From positions 372,001 to 436,000 of the forward strand of contig NZ_JARVCO010000007.1 of the NCBI RefSeq assembly GCF_034531395.1: a DNA stretch of 64,000 bases, given 5' to 3'. The notes below the pieces were generated by a model that did no database searches, had not been told where the DNA came from, and worked only from the letters and a program-made list of their open reading frames with translations. Positions 25,847-34,135 of the stretch are shown piece by piece (position 1 is the first letter of the stretch; the number at the start of each line of letters is the position of its first letter). The DNA is from Pontiella agarivorans (lineage in GTDB: Bacteria; Verrucomicrobiota; Kiritimatiellia; Kiritimatiellales; Pontiellaceae). The translations under genes and the position numbers were made by a program.

Positions 25847-26296
25847 TTAACTTGATTTACAGTTGTGGCAGACGCCGTGTACCTGCAGATGCAGAGACTC
25901 AACCTCGCCTAGATTTTCAATACCCTCCGGCAGGGCGGGAGGGGTGCTCAAATAGATGTCGGTAATTTTTCCGCATTTAGTGCAGATATAATGGTGGTGC
26001 TCGTCGGTATTGGCATCAAATCGCGCGCGCCCGCAAACGGGATTCACGCGGCTGATCAGTCCGGTCTCCTCCAGCGAGGCCAGCGTACGGTAGACCGTAT
26101 CGGGGGAGATGGTCGGCAGGCGTTTCCGCACCCGTTTGAAAATGGTGTCCGCATCCGGATGTTCGCCGGAGGCGGCGACCTCCCGGAAAATTTCCATCCG
26201 CTGATGCGTCATACGCAGGCCGTTGGCGCGACACGTTTCAGTCAGCTGCCCGAGGCGCTGCTCTATTTCTGCTGGATCAATCTTATGCATGTTCAA
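25847..26296 (-). CDS. Fur/PerR family metalloregulator
   Basis: A 149-residue regulator with the winged helix (RMTHQRMEIFREVAASGEHPDADTIFKRV, TISPDTVYRTLASLEETGLI), the metal site HHHYICTKCGK and a second cysteine pair CHNC at the end, which complete a structural Zn(Cys)4 site. Neighbours (rubrerythrin and rubredoxin-linked enzymes) favour a PerR-type peroxide sensor over iron-uptake control, but I cannot decide the sensor residue set by eye. Its start overlaps the upstream gene by 14 bases. A candidate operator is at 29622, ahead of the operon. Confidence 0.88.
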   Translation of the reverse strand: MNMHKIDPAEIEQRLGQLTETCRANGLRMTHQRMEIFREVAASGEHPDADTIFKRVRKRLPTISPDTVYRTLASLEETGLISRVNPVCGRARFDANTDEHHHYICTKCGKITDIYLSTPPALPEGIENLGEVESLHLQVHGVCHNCKSS

Positions 26297-27665
26297 TATC
26301 GGTATGCGCCGAAATCTCCGCGTTGGTGGTGACCAGGTTTCTGGTATTCAGGTCCGACACTTCCGTGTGGCCGGTGATGCGGGAAAAGGTTTTCAGCTCT
26401 TCCGTGCAGACGTTCAGATAGTTGGCCAGACGCTGTGCCGATTGGTCGATGTCGAAGCGTTTCCGCAGTTCGGGATCCTGGGTGGCAATCCCCACGGGAC
26501 ATTTTCCTGAATTACACATACGGTACTGCTGGCAGCCGATCGCCATCATCGCGGCGCTGGCCACGGCCACGGCATCAGCCCCCATCGCCAGCGCTTTAGC
26601 CATATCCGATGAAACACGGAATCCGCCGGTGATGATCAACGATACTTCGGAGTTTACGGCATCGAGATATTTGCGCGCACGGTGCAGGGCATAGATGGTT
26701 GGAATCGAGGTGGAATCCTTGATGTATTTCGGGGCGGAGCCCGTGGCACCGGCCCGGCCGTCGAGCGTGATAAAATCGGGATTGGCCGTCAAAGCAAACG
26801 CCAGGTCATCTTCGATATTTCCCGCCGCCATTTTGATGCCGATCGGCCGGCCGCCGGAGGCTTTCCGCAGTTCATCCACCTTGGCTTTCAGGTCATCGGC
26901 GGTTTGAATGTCGGGAAAGGTCGAGGGACTGATAATTTCTTCGCCGACTTTACGGCCGCGTACAGCGGCAATCTCATCGGTCACTTTATCGGCCGGCAGA
27001 TGGCCGCCCATGCCGGGTTTGGCTGACTGGCCGATTTTAATTTCGATGGCATCTGCGCGCTGCAGATTTTCATCTGTCACGCTGTAACGGTTCGGGACAT
27101 ATTCAAAGATATACTTATGCGCGGAGCTGATGCTCTCTTCAAGAATACCGCCCTCGCCGGAACACATCCCGGCTCCGGCCAGCGCACTGCCTTTGGCCAG
27201 TGCAATTTTGGCTTCTTTCGAAAGCGCCCCGTAGGACATGTGCGAAACCAGAATCGGGATATTCAGCTCCATTGGTTTGGCGGCGTTTCTGCCGATGACG
27301 GTTTGGGAGGAAACGTCGGCATCGTGCGCCAGCGGCATGGGATTGAGCTGGGCGCCCCGGAACAGCAGATCATCCCAGGAAACAACCGGGAGTTTCGTCC
27401 GCATCGGTTCATAAATAGAGTGCCCGGTTTTGGCCATTTCATGGATGTCCTTCATCCCGTTTTCGGTTTCATCGGATGGCCGCTCCCACTCTTTCAGATA
27501 GGGAGAGGTTTCCTCGTGCGGCAGCAGGTTGGTTGAATGGCCGACCGGTTCTGCTTCCGGTTTTTTATCGAACAGCTCTGCACCGGCACCGCAGACCGGG
27601 CAGGCTTCGGGGGCTTCGGGGCCCTCGTGTTCATAACCGCAAACCGTGCATATATATGTTGTCAT
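26283..27665 (-). CDS. Rubredoxin-glutamate synthase-like FMN protein
   Basis: A 460-residue protein. Residues 1-30 are a rubredoxin-type FeS4 knuckle pair (C6, C9, C22, C25 in ICTVCGYEHEG...ACPVCG). Residues about 70-460 are the FMN-binding barrel of the glutamate synthase large subunit: SHMSYGALSKEAKIALAKG, CSGEGGILEE, KIGQSAKPGMGGHLP, DGRAGATGSAPK, and the 3Fe-4S-like CQQYRMCNSGKCPVGIATQ. There is no glutaminase domain, as in archaeal-type single-domain GltB proteins, whose true substrate is often unclear. The knuckle would feed or drain FMN electrons. Middle gene of the redox operon. Confidence 0.86.
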   Translation of the reverse strand: MTTYICTVCGYEHEGPEAPEACPVCGAGAELFDKKPEAEPVGHSTNLLPHEETSPYLKEWERPSDETENGMKDIHEMAKTGHSIYEPMRTKLPVVSWDDLLFRGAQLNPMPLAHDADVSSQTVIGRNAAKPMELNIPILVSHMSYGALSKEAKIALAKGSALAGAGMCSGEGGILEESISSAHKYIFEYVPNRYSVTDENLQRADAIEIKIGQSAKPGMGGHLPADKVTDEIAAVRGRKVGEEIISPSTFPDIQTADDLKAKVDELRKASGGRPIGIKMAAGNIEDDLAFALTANPDFITLDGRAGATGSAPKYIKDSTSIPTIYALHRARKYLDAVNSEVSLIITGGFRVSSDMAKALAMGADAVAVASAAMMAIGCQQYRMCNSGKCPVGIATQDPELRKRFDIDQSAQRLANYLNVCTEELKTFSRITGHTEVSDLNTRNLVTTNAEISAHTDIEHA

Positions 27666-27728
27666 TGTTTTCGCCTAATCCATTTACATTTTTAAAAACA
27701 GTCGTTTGTCAGCAGCATCGTGCGCCGT

Positions 27729-29603
27729 TTAAATCAGTTCCGGATCGCACATGATTTCCACCAATGCGGGTCCTTCATGCGCCAGTGCGGTTTTCACGGC
27801 GTCAGCAATTTCATCTGCTTTAGTAACCCGGAACCCTTTGGCGCCGCAGATTTCGGCATACGCGGAAAAGTCCGGATTGTGCAGGCCGGTTTCCCAGACC
27901 GTCATTTCAGCCATGCGCTGTTCAGTACTGATTTTTCCGAGCTCATGGTTGTTGATGAGGATATGGGTGATGTTCATGCCGTACTTCACAGCCGTGCAGA
28001 GTTCGCCCATGTACTGCCCAAACCCGCCGTCGCCCGTCAGGGCAATAATCGGTCGGTCCGGGGCTGCCGCCCAGGCCCCCATGGCGGCGGGATAGCCGAA
28101 TCCGATCGAGCCGAGATACCCCGACATCAAAACCGGTTGACCCTTGCTTTCAAAATAGCGCCCGAACGAATAGGTGTTGTTGCCCACGTCCACGGCAATT
28201 ACGGCATTTTCCGGAATCAGTTCGCTGAGTGTTTCAAAGACGATCGCTGCATTCAGGCCATCACCCTGATCTTTAGCCGCGCGATTTTGTTTCTCGGTTT
28301 TCCATTTGGCCTTTTTCTCCGCAATTTCAGTACGGCGGTCTTTACTCGCCGGATCTTCCAATCCCTGTAAAAGCAGACCGGCGGTTTTTCCGATGTCTCC
28401 CACCATTGGAACATCAACCGCATGGAATTTTCCGAGGGTGATCGGATCGCGGTCCACCTGAACGGTTGCAATATCCGGGGTAATGCCGGTATGGGCGGAA
28501 AAGGAAGCGCCGAAAACGAGGAGGAGGTCGGCGGAGTTCATAAAGTGGGCGGAAACCGGTGTGCCGCTGCGGCCGAGTACACCGCAGCCCAGTTCATCGT
28601 CGTCGCGGATCAGCCCTTTAGCTTTAAAGGTGGTGATCACCGGGCAATTGAGTTTTTCGGCCAGCTTTTTAACCGCGTCCATTTCAAACCGTGCGCCGTG
28701 GCCGACGATGATGGCCGGTCGTTCGGCTTTGTTTAAACGTTCCAGTGCCTGGGAAAGAGAAGATGCTGACGGTGAAATTGCAAGATCCGGAAGCCGGCCT
28801 TCCGGATTGCCAGGGGGTTGATTCGGCACGGGCAGCGTCTGTACTTCGTTCGGGAAAATCAGGTGGCCGACATCGCGTTGCAGAATGGCATTTTTCAGCG
28901 CAAGATTCATCAGTTCCGCATGATGACTCGTTTCAAGCACCGTCTGGCTCCAGCAGGCGACACTGGAAAAGGCTGACGCGAGATCCACCTCCTGAAACGC
29001 TCCGGGGCCGAGCACCTGCGTGTCGATCTGTCCGGTAAGGGCCAGAACCGGAACGCGGTCCATGCGGGCATCCCAGAGTCCGGTGAGCAGGTTGGTGGCA
29101 CCGGGGCCCGCAATAGAAAGACATGCAGCGGGTTTGCCGGTGAGTTTCCCGTAGGCCGAGGCCGCAAACGACGCCGCGCCTTCGTGCCGGATGCCGATAT
29201 ACTTCAGTTTGCCTGCTTCGCATTGCTTACGGATCGCATCCGCCAGTCCGAGATTGGAATGGCCGACCATACCGAAAACGGTATCAACGCCCCAGTTGAC
29301 CATGGTTTCGGTCATGACTTCGGAAACAGTCCGCGGTGCTGCCGGATTTTGTCCGGGTACCGGTGTTTCAGCGACCACTTCAGTAAATTGATCTGCAGGA
29401 ACACCGCAGACCGGGCAGGTCTCCGGCGGCTCCGGGCCTTCGTGTTCGTATCCGCAGACGGTGCATTTCCAAAGCCTGGAAGCCGGTGAAGCGGCCGAAG
29501 TTTCCCGTTCAAAAACCGAGGCGGGTGCGCTGCACACGGGGCAGGTTTCCGGAGCCTCTTCGCCTTCGTGAATATATCCGCATACTGTGCACTTCCACGT
29601 CAT
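27729..29603 (-). CDS. Tandem rubredoxin-pyruvate oxidase-like ThDP enzyme
   Basis: A 624-residue protein. Two rubredoxin-type FeS4 sites come first: C5/C8/C21/C24 and C47/C50/C63/C66. Between them sits a palindromic repeat (29467) encoding SRLWK. Residues about 85-624 are a complete ThDP enzyme of the POX/acetolactate-synthase family: RHEGAASFAASAYGK with the catalytic glutamate, SIAGPGATNLLTGL, the central FAD-type domain (FGASFSAHTG), and TGDGGFGQYMGE...INN for ThDP-Mg. Sequence is closer to pyruvate oxidase/PoxB than to IlvB, and no regulatory subunit gene is near. Inference: pyruvate is decarboxylated and electrons pass from flavin to the rubredoxins. First gene of the operon. Confidence 0.87.
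   Translation of the reverse strand: MTWKCTVCGYIHEGEEAPETCPVCSAPASVFERETSAASPASRLWKCTVCGYEHEGPEPPETCPVCGVPADQFTEVVAETPVPGQNPAAPRTVSEVMTETMVNWGVDTVFGMVGHSNLGLADAIRKQCEAGKLKYIGIRHEGAASFAASAYGKLTGKPAACLSIAGPGATNLLTGLWDARMDRVPVLALTGQIDTQVLGPGAFQEVDLASAFSSVACWSQTVLETSHHAELMNLALKNAILQRDVGHLIFPNEVQTLPVPNQPPGNPEGRLPDLAISPSASSLSQALERLNKAERPAIIVGHGARFEMDAVKKLAEKLNCPVITTFKAKGLIRDDDELGCGVLGRSGTPVSAHFMNSADLLLVFGASFSAHTGITPDIATVQVDRDPITLGKFHAVDVPMVGDIGKTAGLLLQGLEDPASKDRRTEIAEKKAKWKTEKQNRAAKDQGDGLNAAIVFETLSELIPENAVIAVDVGNNTYSFGRYFESKGQPVLMSGYLGSIGFGYPAAMGAWAAAPDRPIIALTGDGGFGQYMGELCTAVKYGMNITHILINNHELGKISTEQRMAEMTVWETGLHNPDFSAYAEICGAKGFRVTKADEIADAVKTALAHEGPALVEIMCDPELI
28356..28370. repeat. Palindrome TTCCAATCCCTGTAA (one mismatch)
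   Basis: Inside the rubredoxin-POX gene as L-Q-G-L-E. Confidence 0.75.
29467..29481. repeat. Palindrome TTCCAAAGCCTGGAA
   Basis: In the linker between the two rubredoxin knuckles (S-R-L-W-K). Confidence 0.9.
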
Positions 29604-29621
29604 GGACCCAATCCCCGTAAA

Positions 29622-29636
29622 TAAGAACTATTCCTA
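29622..29636. promoter_or_regulatory. Candidate Fur/PerR operator ahead of the redox operon
   Basis: TAAGAAC-T-ATTCCTA is a 7-1-7 inverted repeat (five of seven arm positions match) 19 bases before the first gene, in the usual Fur-family box layout. Placement, not consensus match, is the main support. Confidence 0.4.
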
Positions 29637-29706
29637 TATCGGAGATAACGGAAGCAGGCCAGAGCAAAAAGCCGGGGTGGAGAATAGGTATTTTGTCTAA
29701 ATAGAT

Positions 29707-30297
29707 CTATGTCTTGCGGGCCAGTAACTGCACAACGGCACCGGGGCCGTAATGTTTGCTGCCTTCGTTGACTTCGCGCTCGGTTTCCAATGCCTGGAAA
29801 ACTTCCAGGGATTGGAAATCATCTTTCAGCATTCCGGCGCTGTACAGGAGCTCCGGAACCGGGGGGCCGCCGGTGCCGGGCATCTCCAATTGCCGGGGAG
29901 TGTAGGCCTCGAGTAGAAAAATACCGTTTTCAGTCAGCGCCTCGGCTGAAGCGGCATGAACCTTTTTGCGGAGCGGGGGCGGGAGATGACAGAAAATGGA
30001 GACGATGTTGTCCCAGCAGTTCGGCTCTTCCGCATAGTCGTTCAGGTCCGCACAGATCGTGTTTATTTCCACGTTGTTTGCTTCGGCCAGTTCGCGGGCT
30101 TTGGCCAGCCCGGTTTCGGAGAGGTCGACCGAGGTGACCTCAAACCCCAGTTTTGCCAGATATACGCCGTTTCGTCCTTCGCCGTCCCCCAGACAGAGGA
30201 CGCTGCCGGGTTTCAATTTATCGGTGTTGGCTTTAAGGAAGGCATTGGGTTCTGTGCCGTAGACAAATTCATCGGTTGAATAGGTTTTGTCCCACAT
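29707..30297 (-). CDS. SAM-dependent methyltransferase, TehB-like
   Basis: A 196-residue class I methyltransferase beginning MWDKTYSTDEFVYGTEPNAFL, the common opening of TehB-like small-molecule methyltransferases. SAM site LCLGDGEGRNGVYLAK (about 43-58), then SVDLSETGLAKA and the ICADLNDY loop. I use ATG 30297; the frame runs to 30381 without family similarity. Two palindromic repeats lie back to back inside it (29785, 29803), coding FQSLEVFQALE. It borders the defence-like island, and a second start of the same kind (MWDEKFKP) survives as a 14-codon fragment on the other side of that island, at 37354. Confidence 0.87.
   Translation of the reverse strand: MWDKTYSTDEFVYGTEPNAFLKANTDKLKPGSVLCLGDGEGRNGVYLAKLGFEVTSVDLSETGLAKARELAEANNVEINTICADLNDYAEEPNCWDNIVSIFCHLPPPLRKKVHAASAEALTENGIFLLEAYTPRQLEMPGTGGPPVPELLYSAGMLKDDFQSLEVFQALETEREVNEGSKHYGPGAVVQLLARKT
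29785..29817. repeat. Two tandem palindromes inside the methyltransferase
   Basis: TTCCAATGCCTGGAA (29785-29799) and TTCCAGGGATTGGAA (29803-29817), three bases apart, coding FQSLE-V-FQALE. Confidence 0.92.
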
Positions 30298-30446
30298 TTC
30301 TTTGTACCTTGTTTTTTTGACACGATAACAGGATTCGCTGGAGTTGTGAACCTTGCTAATGCGCTTGCAAATATACCCCATCTACGTTGTTCTCTATCGT
30401 GTGCCTAGAAACTTTAAAATACAGGATGTGGGGGAAGGGTGTGATC

Positions 30447-33400
30447 ATGATTGATGTGGCGATTGCGGGAAAACTGTCGGCGTTATTGCAAATGTCCACG
30501 AGGCATCTGTGCAATTGGCTGCGCGATTCTTTGTCAAAGCTGGATCAGGACTGGTGGAACTCGTTGGTTCTTTCCAATCTGTCGTATCAGCAGCGCCGGC
30601 GGGTGGAGCAAAGCGGGGTGACAACTCTTTCGCAGCTTGATCTAGCGGCTTTGTTACGTGTGTTGGATCGCAACTGGTATGAGATCTCGACGCGGTTCAA
30701 TCTGACGAATCAGGATCGTAACTATCTCAAGGAGATGCAGACCGTGCGCAACCGTTGGGCGCATATGGATGCGCATGGGATTGAGCCTGACGACGTTTAC
30801 CGCGATGTTGATACGCTTCAGCGTTTCTTGCGCGCCTTGGATGCGCCTGACACCCTGCTCGATTCCGTCGGACAGGTGAAAGATCTTGTCCGGAATGCGG
30901 AAATCGCGGGGGCGGGATCCGTGGAGCAACCCGATATTCTGCAGGAACCCCCGAAACCGGATGAACCGGAATCATCCGGTTTTTTTAGTGTCGGCAGTTT
31001 GGTTGCGCTTATTAGTAATCCTGAAAAAACGGGCGTGGTGATGAGTTCCGATGGTTCGGGCGATTCCGCCAAGTACACGGTCTTTTTGGATGGGAGGCCT
31101 CAGCCGTTTTATGTCACTCAACTTCAGCTCGCGGATCAGGTGTCCGATAAAAAGGTGGTCGAACTCAACGAGCTGCATAGTCTCTTGACGGGATTGCAGA
31201 TTAGGCATCCTTCTCTTTCGACCCTCTATTCTCTGAATGCCGCCCGCATCGATTTCGTTCCATATCAGTTTCGTCCGGCGCTGAAAATTATTCAATCCGA
31301 TCAGCCGCGCCTTTTGATTGCCGATAGCGTTGGTGTGGGCAAGACCATCGAGGCGGGGTTGATCCTGCGTGAGCTGCAGGCGCGGAGTAATGTGGAGTCC
31401 GTGCTGATTGTTTGTCCCAAGCCGCTCGTTGCCGAGCGCAAGTGGGAGCTGGAAATGAAGCGTTTCGATGAGCGCTTTGTCCCGCTTGACGGCAAAGCTC
31501 TGCGCCATTGCATTCATGAAACTGATTTGGATGGGGAGTGGCCGGACTCGCATGCCAAGGCCATCCTTCCGTACTCACTTCTTCAGGATGAGGCTTTGTT
31601 GAACGGCAATGCGAATGGTCGGAAGAAGCAACTGGGTCTGCTCGATCTCGATCCTCCGCCTAGGTTCGATCTGGTTATCGTGGATGAGGCGCACCATGTC
31701 AGGAATGCCTCTACCCACGCTTATAAAGCGGTTAGCTATTTTTGTGAGCATGCCGAGGCGGTTGTTTTGCTCACGGCAACCCCGGTGCAAATGGGCAACA
31801 ACGATCTGTTTACGTTGCTGAATCTGTTGCGCCCTGATCTGGTGATCGATCCTGAAACCTTCGGGCACATGGCCGAACCCAATCCCTTCATCAACAAAGC
31901 CGTTAATCTGACGCGTGCGGGAGATGACGATTGGCAGGCAGGTGCTGTGGAAGCTCTGAACAATGCCGCGGGTACCGCATGGGGACAATCCATCCTAAAG
32001 AACAGTCCCGGATTCCAGACTTTGGTGAACGCGCTCGAAAAAAGCCCGTTATCGCGGGAAGAGCGTGTTGGTCTTGTGCGTCAGATGGAGGGATTCCACA
32101 GTTTTTCGCGGCTGATTAATCGAACGCGGCGCAGGGATATAGGAACCTTTTGTACCCGCAAGCCGGAGACCGTGGCGGTTGATTTCACGGAAGCTCAAAA
32201 GCAACTGCATACCGATCTGTTGAATTTTCAGGCCAAGGCGTTGGCGATTGTGCACGGTAGCCAAAACGTGCAGTTCATGATGAGCACGATCCGTCGTCAG
32301 GCGGCAAGCTGCATCTTTGGTTTGGCGCCGTTTATCTCCGATATTGTTCAACGACGGATCTCTGAACTCGAATGGCAGGAATCAGCGGACGATAACGGCG
32401 AACCGCCTGAATTTGTTAAGGTGCTGGAAAAAGAGGCGCGGGATATTGTCGCAGCGGCGAATGCATTGCCTCCGGAAGATCCCAAATATGACGCACTTCG
32501 GCGCATCGTGAACGGGAAGATTGAATTGCCGAATAACAAGCTGATGGTTTTCAGCACCTTCCGGCACACGTTGGCTTACCTAGAGCGGAAACTCCGCGCC
32601 GACGGTATTCGCGTTGGTATGGTGCACGGGAACGTTAAGGATGAAGACCGTCTTGTGCTGCGCAACCGTTTCGAGCTTCCCAAGGAAGATTCCGCCGCTT
32701 TGGACGTGCTGCTCTTTTCCGAGGTTGGGTGCGAGGGCCTCGACTATCAGTTCTGCGACATGATGGTCAATTATGATCTGCCGTGGAATCCCATGCGGAT
32801 CGAGCAGCGCATCGGCCGCATCGATCGCCGTGGGCAAAAGAGTGAGGCGGTCGGCATCTACAACATGGTTACGCCCGGCACGGTTGACGCGGACATTTAC
32901 AACCGCTGTCTATCGCGTATCGGCGTCTTCGAGGCCAGCATCGGGGAGTGCGAAGAAATTTTGGGGGATATCACCCGCGAGATCAGGAATATCGCCGATA
33001 ACCTCGAGCTCACAAAAAAAGAGCGTCAGTCAAAGCTGGAGCAACTGGCCGACAACGAAGTCCGCAAGGTTCAGGAACAGCAGCGTTTGGAAGAGCGTGA
33101 GCACGAACTCTTTGGCCTGAGGCTTCCCCGCAATGTCCCCGATGCCGAACTACGGGCATCCGAAAGCTATTGGCTTTCGTCGGCATCTCTTCAGCGCTTT
33201 GTGCTTCAATATCTGAACCGGCGCCTCGGTCAATCGGAATATATCTTGGGCGAAAAACCGCTGAAAACCCTGCGCCTGTCGCAGGAGGCCCGTGGAAAGC
33301 TGTTGGAGGACTATCGCAAGTTGGCCGTCTCTAAGACTCCCATGAATCGGGATTGGGAAAAATGGCTCAAGGGGGCCGAACTCCATGCCTCCATCACCTT

Positions 33401-34016
33401 CGACTCCGCCTGTGCCGCGGATCATCGCGAGTCGCTATTCATCATGCCCCTGCACCCGTTGGTGCGGCAGGCCGCGAGCTATCTCGATGTCGCCGAACCC
33501 GTCCACACGGCGTTGCGCGTGCGGGGCAATGGACTGGTTCCGGGCAGTTATCCTTTCGCTGTCTATGCATGGGAAATCAAAGGACTTCGTCCGGAACTTC
33601 GGCTTGTTCCCGTTTGCGACAACGAAGAAATAAGGCTGGGCTTCTTCGACTTCCTTGAATCGGGCGCCGCGGTTGATCCCGTGCAACATCCGGTGCAGGA
33701 GGTGGAGGTTGACTCCCTCGATAAGGTGCATCATGAGTTATGGTCATTGGAGAAGGCGGAGCATCAGGCCCAGACCGCCGAGATGGTTCGGTTCCGGCAG
33801 GAAAGTCTCGAAACCAGTACCCGGGGGCGAGTGAATCTGTTGGAGGGTCGGCTTAGCGAGGCAACCAATGCGAATATCCAAAGAATGCGAGAGAGTCAGC
33901 TTAAAAAATGCCGCGTTGATTATGAGCGGAAGAGGGCAGAACTTGAATCTGCACAATTAACCGCTGACATTCATGCTCGGCCTGTTGTGTTTGGAGTCTT
34001 GGTGGTGGAGGAGTAA
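30447..34016 (+). CDS. HEPN (Swt1-type)-SNF2 helicase, candidate defence protein
   Basis: A 1189-residue protein. Residues about 1-150 form a helical Swt1-type HEPN domain with the R-x4-H ribonuclease motif RNRWAH (101-106). Residues about 280-830 are a SNF2/RapA-like helicase: Walker A DSVGVGKTIEAG (about 292-303), DEAH in VDEAHHVRN (about 411), LLTATPVQMGNNDLF, and the second half with VHGNVKDEDRL and RIGRIDRRGQ. The last 150 residues are coiled-coil-rich. ATG 30447 follows GGGGAAGGG and is preferred over the open frame from 30387. No palindromic repeats occur in it, unlike most of the window. Paired with the GHKL/HNH gene. Antiviral role is inferred from architecture; no phage genes are adjacent. 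Confidence 0.85.
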   Translation: MIDVAIAGKLSALLQMSTRHLCNWLRDSLSKLDQDWWNSLVLSNLSYQQRRRVEQSGVTTLSQLDLAALLRVLDRNWYEISTRFNLTNQDRNYLKEMQTVRNRWAHMDAHGIEPDDVYRDVDTLQRFLRALDAPDTLLDSVGQVKDLVRNAEIAGAGSVEQPDILQEPPKPDEPESSGFFSVGSLVALISNPEKTGVVMSSDGSGDSAKYTVFLDGRPQPFYVTQLQLADQVSDKKVVELNELHSLLTGLQIRHPSLSTLYSLNAARIDFVPYQFRPALKIIQSDQPRLLIADSVGVGKTIEAGLILRELQARSNVESVLIVCPKPLVAERKWELEMKRFDERFVPLDGKALRHCIHETDLDGEWPDSHAKAILPYSLLQDEALLNGNANGRKKQLGLLDLDPPPRFDLVIVDEAHHVRNASTHAYKAVSYFCEHAEAVVLLTATPVQMGNNDLFTLLNLLRPDLVIDPETFGHMAEPNPFINKAVNLTRAGDDDWQAGAVEALNNAAGTAWGQSILKNSPGFQTLVNALEKSPLSREERVGLVRQMEGFHSFSRLINRTRRRDIGTFCTRKPETVAVDFTEAQKQLHTDLLNFQAKALAIVHGSQNVQFMMSTIRRQAASCIFGLAPFISDIVQRRISELEWQESADDNGEPPEFVKVLEKEARDIVAAANALPPEDPKYDALRRIVNGKIELPNNKLMVFSTFRHTLAYLERKLRADGIRVGMVHGNVKDEDRLVLRNRFELPKEDSAALDVLLFSEVGCEGLDYQFCDMMVNYDLPWNPMRIEQRIGRIDRRGQKSEAVGIYNMVTPGTVDADIYNRCLSRIGVFEASIGECEEILGDITREIRNIADNLELTKKERQSKLEQLADNEVRKVQEQQRLEEREHELFGLRLPRNVPDAELRASESYWLSSASLQRFVLQYLNRRLGQSEYILGEKPLKTLRLSQEARGKLLEDYRKLAVSKTPMNRDWEKWLKGAELHASITFDSACAADHRESLFIMPLHPLVRQAASYLDVAEPVHTALRVRGNGLVPGSYPFAVYAWEIKGLRPELRLVPVCDNEEIRLGFFDFLESGAAVDPVQHPVQEVEVDSLDKVHHELWSLEKAEHQAQTAEMVRFRQESLETSTRGRVNLLEGRLSEATNANIQRMRESQLKKCRVDYERKRAELESAQLTADIHARPVVFGVLVVEE

Positions 34017-34133
34017 AATGCCGCCGCCGAAGCCCGTAATCGTTTTGTCATCCAAAACGCTGATGATTTATACATCCCCCACAAAACTCCTGGCGGTATG
34101 CGCGATCGGTTCTTGAAGGAAATGGAGAAATAA
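34017..34133 (+). pseudogene. 38-codon gene end in frame behind the helicase stop
   Basis: Directly after the TAA at 34014 the same frame stays open for 38 codons and ends in TAA at 34131. It has no ATG of its own at its beginning. Its composition is protein-like: EARNRFVIQNADDLYIPHKT, then GGMRDRFLKEMEK. GGAG in its last codons is the ribosome-binding site of the next gene. It looks like the 3' end of a deleted gene that once sat between the two island genes; a nonsense mutation in a longer helicase is the alternative. Family not recognised. Confidence 0.5.
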
Positions 34134-34135
34134 CA

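Noticed and set aside
34018-34116. 32-codon ATG frame (MPPPKPVIV...) between the island genes
   Set aside because: The overlapping frame continuous with the helicase is more protein-like and ends at the next gene's start signal.
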